A stretch of 11,527 nucleotides of DNA from Pedobacter sp. UBA2067. GTDB lineage: Bacteria; Bacteroidota; Bacteroidia; Sphingobacteriales; Sphingobacteriaceae. Both the position numbers and the translations under genes were made by a program. Under the pieces are notes generated by a model. It was given only the letters and a program-made list of their open reading frames with translations. It was not told the DNA's origin and did no database searches. The stretch spans positions 24,817 to 36,343 of the forward strand of contig DDAD01000113.1 in assembly GCA_002333205.1 (NCBI GenBank). The letters run 5' to 3'. Of the stretch, positions 7,473-11,527 are shown in pieces (position 1 is the first letter of the stretch; every line of letters begins with the position of its first letter).

Positions 7473-8003
7473 TTAGTTGGAAATACCGTATCGTAGAGAA
7501 ACCAGCCCAGTATCGTAAGTTTTAGACTCGAGCAGCTTCAAGTTGATCCGATGCTCCTGTTTTTTAAACAACTGTTTACCACTACCCAGGAGTATTGGAT
7601 GAACGGACAACCATAACTCGTCAATAAGTCCTGCCTCCAGCATTTGCTCAGTGAGCACAGCGCCCCCATATAACCATATATCTTTCCCTGGCTTCGCCTT
7701 TATTTTCCTCGCTTCATCAATTGCATTATCGCTTATCAAAACTGCACCTGTTTTAACAGTGCGCAGCGTTCTAGAAAATACGTATTCGGTCATTGCAGGC
7801 ATACCAGGAATACGCTCCCCGCTACCATCTTCAAATTGTTGTTTGATTTCGTAGCTCTTACGCCCGATGAACAAAGCATCGATGCGGCTAAAAAATTCAT
7901 TAAGTCCATAATCCTGGTCGGTAAAACACCAATCAAATTCGCCATTCGGACCTTCTATGTACCCGTCCAGGGAAATGGCTAGTCCCAATATGACTTTTCT
8001 CAT
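7473..8003 (-). CDS. Dihydrofolate reductase family protein (RibD C-terminal domain)
   Basis: This 176-residue protein is of the short stand-alone RibD_C/DHFR-like type (YyaP/YwjB-like) common in Bacteroidota. The N-terminus MRKVILGLAISLDGYIEGPNGEFDW carries the SLDGYI motif (11-16). FIGRKSYE (45-52) is the nucleotide-binding helix start, and LYGGAVLTEQM (from 111) followed by LIDELWLSVHPILLGSGKQLF is the second NADPH-binding block. All parts of the fold are present, so the protein looks intact and is probably an NAD(P)H-dependent reductase; the substrate is unknown and folate or riboflavin synthesis is not implied by context. It starts 6 bp after the stop of the lipoprotein gene on the same strand, suggesting co-transcription, and its 3' end runs into the shared bidirectional terminator. 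Confidence 0.9.
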   Translation of the reverse strand: MRKVILGLAISLDGYIEGPNGEFDWCFTDQDYGLNEFFSRIDALFIGRKSYEIKQQFEDGSGERIPGMPAMTEYVFSRTLRTVKTGAVLISDNAIDEARKIKAKPGKDIWLYGGAVLTEQMLEAGLIDELWLSVHPILLGSGKQLFKKQEHRINLKLLESKTYDTGLVSLRYGISN

Positions 8004-8009
8004 AAAACT

Positions 8010-8633
8010 CTATTCTGTAAACTCGATTTTTGAAATTAGGTAGGCTTTTCCGAAAAGTTCTGGATCATGCGTTACTGTCGCCTTTATCCCTTTCCATCTC
8101 ATCGGCGGTACCGTCTTGTTATTCTGCCAGGTTTCATATCTAGATTTGTTGAAGGTCCAGATTTCCTCCAGTTGCTGCCTCACCTCCTCCTTTGCATAAG
8201 TTAGCATAAGCCGATCGTCGAAATGGTACTTATCAGCTTCTTTCCTAAGCCTGATAATCGGCCCGCCCGGCACAAAAGATTGAATTAGTGCAAGTGTAAA
8301 CGGCGCATTGGTGTTGGTCTTTTCCTTTTTCAACACACTTATAAACTCCAGCCAGTAGGCAGAACCATCCTGAGGAGGTTCAGCTGGTTTAACGACCTTC
8401 GCTTTTACCTGGTAATTATAGCCTGGTTCACGCTCTATAAAGCCCAATAGCGACATTTCTGCTGGTTGATTAGAACGAAGTAAGCGTACCTGATCATCAG
8501 TTGTCCCATAGCGGTCGCTGACCACTAGTTCTACTTCTTCTCCGTTTTTAAATTTTGCAGGACCAATCAGTTCCTCTTTTGAACAGGCTGACAGAAAAGT
8601 CACAGCCATCAGCAAGTAAATATATTTCATCAT
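8010..8633 (-). CDS. Hypothetical lipoprotein with a DUF4377-like domain
   Basis: This is a 207-residue predicted lipoprotein. The signal MMKYIYLLMAVTFLSAC ends at Cys17 in a good lipobox (LSAC), and the mature end reads CSKEE, compatible with surface export. Two adjacent ATGs are possible starts and differ by one residue. Residues about 58-105 resemble DUF4377: GFIEREPGYNYQVKAKVV followed by PPQDGSAYWLEFISVL, the 'GY-x-Y...PP-x-D-x-S' pattern. The rest is not recognised, although residues 160-180 (EEIWTFNKSRYETWQ) are helical. The function is unknown; DUF4377 proteins include stress-related and HslJ-associated envelope lipoproteins. It is the first gene of a two-gene - strand unit with the reductase and is divergent from the 2H-phosphoesterase gene across a 101-bp gap. 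Confidence 0.75.
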   Translation of the reverse strand: MMKYIYLLMAVTFLSACSKEELIGPAKFKNGEEVELVVSDRYGTTDDQVRLLRSNQPAEMSLLGFIEREPGYNYQVKAKVVKPAEPPQDGSAYWLEFISVLKKEKTNTNAPFTLALIQSFVPGGPIIRLRKEADKYHFDDRLMLTYAKEEVRQQLEEIWTFNKSRYETWQNNKTVPPMRWKGIKATVTHDPELFGKAYLISKIEFTE

Positions 8634-8734
8634 ACAGGTTGGGTTAGATATTGTAAAAACGAGGGTGGCGTGACTTACGCTACAAATTTGCTAATTTACT
8701 CATAACTAAGTTAATAATTCAGCAATCACATCAG
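8634..8734. promoter_or_regulatory. Divergent intergenic region, promoters for both flanking genes inferred
   Basis: These 101 bp are AT-rich and separate two genes read in opposite directions, so each must have its promoter here or within the other gene. No clean Bacteroidota -33 TTTG / -7 TAnnTTTG pair was found on either strand; the nearest candidate is a TTTG at 8687-8690 on the + strand and, overlapping it, AAATTTGTA on the - strand. An 11-bp palindrome TAACTAAGTTA sits at 8703-8713, 21 nt before the 8735 start, and could be an operator. Confidence 0.4.
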
Positions 8735-9337
8735 ATGTTAGACGGTACGATATACGAATATCTTGCAATCATCAGCCCGGAAGATGCAGTCCAAACAGAC
8801 ATCCAGGAGATGAAACGAAGCTGTAAGAAACATTATGGCTGGAAGTCAGAAGCAGGCACTAAACCTCATCTAACCCTGTTCTCCTACCTTGGCAATGCGG
8901 AAATTGAAAGTATGCTCATTAAGAACTTTGAGCAGATCACTAGCCATACGCCAACCATCGACATCAGACTTTCTGGCTTTGATTATTTTGCAGGCCAAAG
9001 TTATACCATATATATTAAGGTTGAAGAAGATCCAGTGCTCTCCGGGTTACTCATCAACCTTAAAAAGGTATTAAGCAAATGGCTAAAAGGCGGAAAGAAT
9101 CCAGCATATCGTCCTTCTACGAAAGCACATCTTACCATAGCCAAAGGCATATCGAGGCATGATTTCGAAAAGGCCTGGCCAGCATGGAAGAATAAGGTCT
9201 ATCAGTCGGCCTTCCAGGCGAGGAGTATGTTGCTGCTGAGAAGAGTACCGGGATCTATGTATCGCAGGTTCGACAGGATCGCTGAACTGGTTTTCCAAGG
9301 CAAGCCCATGGAAAGTGCGCAGACAAAGCTTTTTTAA
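8735..9337 (+). CDS. 2H-phosphoesterase superfamily protein (2'-5' RNA ligase family)
   Basis: This 200-residue protein carries the two histidine motifs that define the 2H superfamily: H45-L-T47 (KPHLTLF) and H132-L-T134 (KAHLTIAKG), spaced as expected for the symmetric fold. Members act on 2',3'-cyclic phosphates or 2'-5' linkages in RNA or nucleotides; the true substrate of this Bacteroidota subgroup is not known. Both catalytic HxT pairs are intact, so the enzyme should be active. The region between the motifs (SGFDYFAGQSYTIYIKV) gives the usual strands. The ATG at 8735 leaves a short N-terminus before the first strand (YEYLAIISP), which is normal for the family. Its stop codon overlaps the 3' end of the convergent MBL gene by 4 bp. 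Confidence 0.87.
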   Translation: MLDGTIYEYLAIISPEDAVQTDIQEMKRSCKKHYGWKSEAGTKPHLTLFSYLGNAEIESMLIKNFEQITSHTPTIDIRLSGFDYFAGQSYTIYIKVEEDPVLSGLLINLKKVLSKWLKGGKNPAYRPSTKAHLTIAKGISRHDFEKAWPAWKNKVYQSAFQARSMLLLRRVPGSMYRRFDRIAELVFQGKPMESAQTKLF

Positions 9338-10089
9338 ATCAATATTTGCTTTCCATCTTCAGCATAATCCAGCTCAATTTTTTCCAGATGATCAAGCATT
9401 TCCACATCAAAATGTGTGAGCCAGATTCGTTTGCAGGAAAACATAGGTAAGTGTTTTAACAAGGTTTGATAATCTAAATGCCCTTTAGAAACTTTCTCAT
9501 AGAAATTGCACTGACAGATAAACAAGTCAGCATCCTTAGCCAGGTTTATCAGCGCTGGCACCCATTCTGTATCTCCAGAATAGCTGATGATCTTATTGCC
9601 AACCTTAATTCTTAGCCCGTTTGGTATCGCAGCTGCTACGTGAACCACTGGATAGGTTTGTACAACCAAATTCTTGGTTTTCACCACTTCATTGGGTTGA
9701 TATTCGATGAAATCGACAGCAAGGTTGTCTAATTGCAGGCTACCTGGATAAAGTAAATCCAGCAGGCTTTGTACTCGCGCTTTACAGCCTGGCGGACTGA
9801 TGATGGTAAGTGGGTTTGCAGGTTTTTGCCGTGCATAGTCCAAAAGGAAAAAAGGTAATCCTCCATAATGATCACCATGAAAGTGCGTAATTGCAATCAC
9901 ATCAATATCTTCAACACGGATCCCTCGTTGCTTTAAACCGCTTAATGTGGTCGCGCCGCAGTCTATAAGCAGTTGGCAGTTCTGGGTTTGAACGTGAAAG
10001 CAGGTGTTTAATCTACCGCCACTTCCAAAAGCGTCACCTGAACCAATAACAGTTAATCTCAGCTGTTCATCTTTAAGATTGTATTCCAT
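9334..10089 (-). CDS. MBL-fold metallohydrolase, RNase Z/PhnP-like
   Basis: I prefer the ATG at 10089 (MEYNLKDEQLRLTVIGSGDAFGSGG), giving 251 residues; a longer reading from a GTG at 10182 adds 31 residues with no family-like sequence and runs through an inverted repeat. Metal ligands are in place: H69-F-H71-G-D73-H74 (bases 9868-9885), a histidine in YPVVHVAA, the aspartate in SYSGDTEW, and a final histidine in WLTHFD. The N-terminal IGSGDAFGSGGRLNTCF matches the RNase Z and related branch that begins with a G-[ST]-G loop and a conserved Asn. The protein lacks the exosite arm of true RNase Z as far as I can see, and so is likely one of the generic MBL hydrolases acting on phosphodiesters or lactone-like substrates. 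It is monocistronic as far as visible. Confidence 0.86.
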   Translation of the reverse strand: MEYNLKDEQLRLTVIGSGDAFGSGGRLNTCFHVQTQNCQLLIDCGATTLSGLKQRGIRVEDIDVIAITHFHGDHYGGLPFFLLDYARQKPANPLTIISPPGCKARVQSLLDLLYPGSLQLDNLAVDFIEYQPNEVVKTKNLVVQTYPVVHVAAAIPNGLRIKVGNKIISYSGDTEWVPALINLAKDADLFICQCNFYEKVSKGHLDYQTLLKHLPMFSCKRIWLTHFDVEMLDHLEKIELDYAEDGKQILI

Positions 10090-10230
10090 TTCATTATTGG
10101 GTTTGATTCGATTATTAATCCTGCCTTCGAACAATTTGTTTTGCAGCTGGCTATCTTTAATCAAAACTAAAGATAGTACCACTGGCTATTAAGAATTTAA
10201 GTTAATTTTAAACTAAACACTTTCATTACT
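10090..10230. other. AT-rich divergent intergenic region
   Basis: About 140 bp separate the preferred MBL start from the DUF4256 start; promoters for both directions should lie here. Apart from the inverted and direct repeats around 10147-10189, the stretch 10190-10230 is strongly AT-rich, but no TTTG plus TAnnTTTG pair was found. No small ORF or RNA motif was recognised. Confidence 0.4.
10151..10176. repeat. Perfect 9-bp inverted repeat upstream of the MBL gene
   Basis: CTATCTTTA (10151-10159) and TAAAGATAG (10168-10176) are exact reverse complements with an 8-nt spacer. An 8-bp direct repeat, CTGGCTAT, lies at 10147-10154 and again at 10182-10189, framing it. With the gene starting at 10089 it lies 62 bp upstream on the - strand, a sensible place for an operator or a leader hairpin. 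There is no T run after either arm long enough for a terminator. Confidence 0.55.
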
Positions 10231-10797
10231 ATGCCTAACCAAAAAAGAAAACTGTCCTCAGAACATACTCAAGAATTGCTGGCGCAACTCCGCAAACGCT
10301 TTAGCGACAACATGCACCGTCATCCTAACTTAACCTGGGATGCAGTACAGGCGAAGTTAGAGCAGGATCCGGAATAGCTTTGGTCGCTTCAGCAGATGGA
10401 ACAAACCGGTGGGGAACCAGACCTTGTTGCCTATGATGAAAATACAGGCGAGTACATTTTCTTTGATTGTTCACCAGAGAGCCCAAAGCAGCGCAGAAGT
10501 ATATGTTATGATGAAGCGGCATTGGAATCAAGGAAAGAAAACAAACCAAAACATAGTGCCATCGGTATGGCCAAAGAAATGGGTATTGCGCTCTTGAATG
10601 AAGAGCAGTATCGTTTTCTTCAGTCATTGGAAAAGGTAGATACAAAGACATCAAGCTGGATCGAAACACCGGACAAAATCAGAGCTTTGGCTGGTGCCTT
10701 ATTTGGCGACTACCGGTATGAAACTGTCTTCATCTATCACAATGGTGCCGAGTCTTATTATGCCGCCAGAGGCTTCCGTGCTGCATTGAAAGTTTAA
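10231..10797 (+). pseudogene. DUF4256 family gene interrupted by an in-frame TAG codon
   Basis: Read in one frame from the ATG at 10231 to the TAA at 10795, the product would be a full-length DUF4256 protein of 188 codons before the stop, except that codon 49 (10375-10377) is TAG. Upstream the product reads LLAQLRKRFSDNMHRHPNLTWDAVQAKLEQDPE; downstream it continues at once with LWSLQQMEQTGGEPDLVAYD, EYIFFDCSPESPKQRRS, then KTSSWIETPDKIRALAGALFGDYRY and finally YHNGAESYYAARGFRAALKV. Both parts keep the family pattern with no shift of frame, and relatives run straight through this point (typically K-L-W-S-L), so one base change such as AAG to TAG explains it. The options are a recent nonsense mutation, readthrough, restart at the ATG 18 nt downstream (10396), or a sequencing error. 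The family's function is unknown. Confidence 0.8.
10396..10797 (+). CDS. Downstream open part of the DUF4256 gene
   Basis: If translation begins again at ATG 10396, this yields a 133-residue protein starting MEQTGGEPDLVAYDEN, which holds most of the conserved DUF4256 sequence (FFDCSPESP, CYDEAALESRKE, GIALLNEEQYRFLQ, YHNGAESYYAARGF) but lacks the N-terminal helices of about 48 residues. An automatic pipeline would probably report only this ORF. It ends 13 bp before the glycerate kinase gene, so the two may share a transcript. Confidence 0.55.
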   Translation: MEQTGGEPDLVAYDENTGEYIFFDCSPESPKQRRSICYDEAALESRKENKPKHSAIGMAKEMGIALLNEEQYRFLQSLEKVDTKTSSWIETPDKIRALAGALFGDYRYETVFIYHNGAESYYAARGFRAALKV

Positions 10798-10810
10798 CTT
10801 ATATCGATTC

Positions 10811-11527
10811 ATGAAGAAGATTGTCGTTGCTGCAGATTCCTTTAAAGGTTCTGTAAGTTCGCTGGAAGTGGCCGACGCTGCTGAGGTGGCTATTCTGAGA
10901 AGTTTCCCGGGTTGCAGGGTCCTGAAAATACCAATGGCCGATGGCGGTGAAGGAACCGTTGATGCTTTGATTGCCGCATTAGGTGGAACAAAAATCAGCT
11001 GCATGGTTAAAGGTCCCATGGGGAAACCGGTGAATGCGGTATATGGTATGCTTGCTGATGAAAAAACAGCAGTCATCGAGATGGCAAGTGCAAGTGGACT
11101 GACCTTGGTTCCGGAAAGCGATCGAAATCCCCTACTCAGCTCCACCTATGGATTGGGAGAAGTTATAAAAGATGCACTATCTCGTGGCTGCCAGAACTTT
11201 CTAATAGGCATTGGAGGAAGTGCGACTAATGATGCAGGAACCGGAATGCTGCAGGCGCTAGGGTTCAGGTTCCTGGACAAGGACGGCCAGGCGTTACCGC
11301 TTGGCGGACAGATTTTGAGCAAAATACACGGTATTGATTGCTCCGGTGCAACTCCCGAATTATTGAACGCGACATTCACCATTGCCTGCGATGTGGACAA
11401 TCCTTGCACCGGTCCCCGGGGTGCTGCGCATGTTTACGCCCGCCAAAAGGGAGCAGATGATCAGGCCATTCATGCGCTTGAGGAAGGCATGAAGAACTTC
11501 GTGGAGGTGGTTAAACAGGTCAAAGGC
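10811..11527 (+). CDS. Glycerate kinase (GarK/GlxK type), C-terminally cut by window edge
   Basis: 239 codons are present of a family usually near 375-385 residues; the reading frame is open to the last base. The ATG at 10811 gives MKKIVVAADSFKGS, the normal family N-terminus. Conserved blocks follow: DSFKGS (9-14), MADGGEGTVDAL (from 42), VIEMASASGL, and GIGGSATNDAG (133-143), then ACDVDNPCTGPRGAAHVYARQKGA. Type I glycerate kinases convert D-glycerate and ATP to 2-phosphoglycerate, linking glyoxylate, glucarate or serine breakdown to glycolysis. It lies 13 bp downstream of the interrupted DUF4256 gene. No partner such as tartronate semialdehyde reductase is in view, so the source of glycerate is unknown. 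Confidence 0.95.
   Translation, partial: MKKIVVAADSFKGSVSSLEVADAAEVAILRSFPGCRVLKIPMADGGEGTVDALIAALGGTKISCMVKGPMGKPVNAVYGMLADEKTAVIEMASASGLTLVPESDRNPLLSSTYGLGEVIKDALSRGCQNFLIGIGGSATNDAGTGMLQALGFRFLDKDGQALPLGGQILSKIHGIDCSGATPELLNATFTIACDVDNPCTGPRGAAHVYARQKGADDQAIHALEEGMKNFVEVVKQVKG

Noticed and set aside
8703..8713. 11-bp palindrome TAACTAAGTTA as an operator
   Set aside because: It is short, AT-rich and in an AT-rich gap, so chance is a sufficient explanation; kept only as a remark in the intergenic entry.
10182..10182. GTG at 10182 as the start of the MBL hydrolase
   Set aside because: The extra 31 residues are not family-like and would cover the inverted repeat; ATG 10089 directly precedes the conserved first strand.
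10325..10669. 114-codon - strand open frame across the DUF4256 region
   Set aside because: The opposite strand has family-like sequence on both sides of the TAG; the antisense product has no recognisable features, so it does not explain the amber codon.
10699..11145. 148-codon - strand open frame over the glycerate kinase start
   Set aside because: The + strand carries the diagnostic glycerate kinase motifs; the reverse reading is unrecognisable and also crosses the end of the DUF4256 gene.

Overview
The window looks like chromosomal DNA from a Bacteroidota member, most likely a Pedobacter- or Sphingobacterium-like species of Sphingobacteriaceae. The evidence is a SusC/SusD pair, lipoproteins whose mature N-termini carry Bacteroidota-style export signals, mostly weak Shine-Dalgarno regions before starts, and moderate GC. 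The genus is inferred from protein character, not from a marker gene. No rRNA, tRNA, CRISPR array, insertion sequence or phage gene is visible.

Left part (1-7460) is one co-directional + strand polysaccharide-utilisation locus (PUL), entered inside its susC gene. In order it holds: the C-terminus of a SusC-type outer-membrane transporter; a SusD lipoprotein; a PKD-domain surface lipoprotein that is probably a glycan-binding protein; a membrane acetyltransferase of the DUF5009 / heparan-alpha-glucosaminide N-acetyltransferase (HGSNAT) type; an APH-fold sugar kinase resembling N-acetylhexosamine 1-kinase (NahK); a leaderless CBM9-like protein overlapping the kinase by 8 bp; and a twin-arginine-exported Gfo/Idh/MocA protein that retains the active-site residues of GH109 alpha-N-acetylgalactosaminidase. 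Gaps are 21-30 bp, except 79 bp before the GH109 gene. The unit ends at a strong hairpin terminator at 7419-7458. Read together, the genes suggest uptake of a GalNAc- or other amino-sugar-containing glycan, NAD-dependent cleavage in the periplasm, possible re-N-acetylation at the membrane, and phosphorylation at C1 in the cytoplasm.

Middle part (7473-10182) holds ordinary accessory genes. Two - strand genes, a RibD/DHFR-like reductase and a DUF4377-type lipoprotein, form a likely pair. They diverge from a + strand 2H-phosphoesterase ('2'-5' RNA ligase family'), which in turn converges on a - strand metallo-beta-lactamase-fold hydrolase with a 4-bp overlap of the two 3' ends. A perfect 9-bp inverted repeat lies upstream of the likely start of the hydrolase.

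Right part (10231-11527) holds a DUF4256 gene interrupted by one in-frame amber codon (TAG, 10375-10377), with family-like sequence intact on both sides, followed 13 bp later by a glycerate kinase cut by the window edge. The PUL's enzyme combination and the DUF4256 amber codon are the two observations most worth following up.
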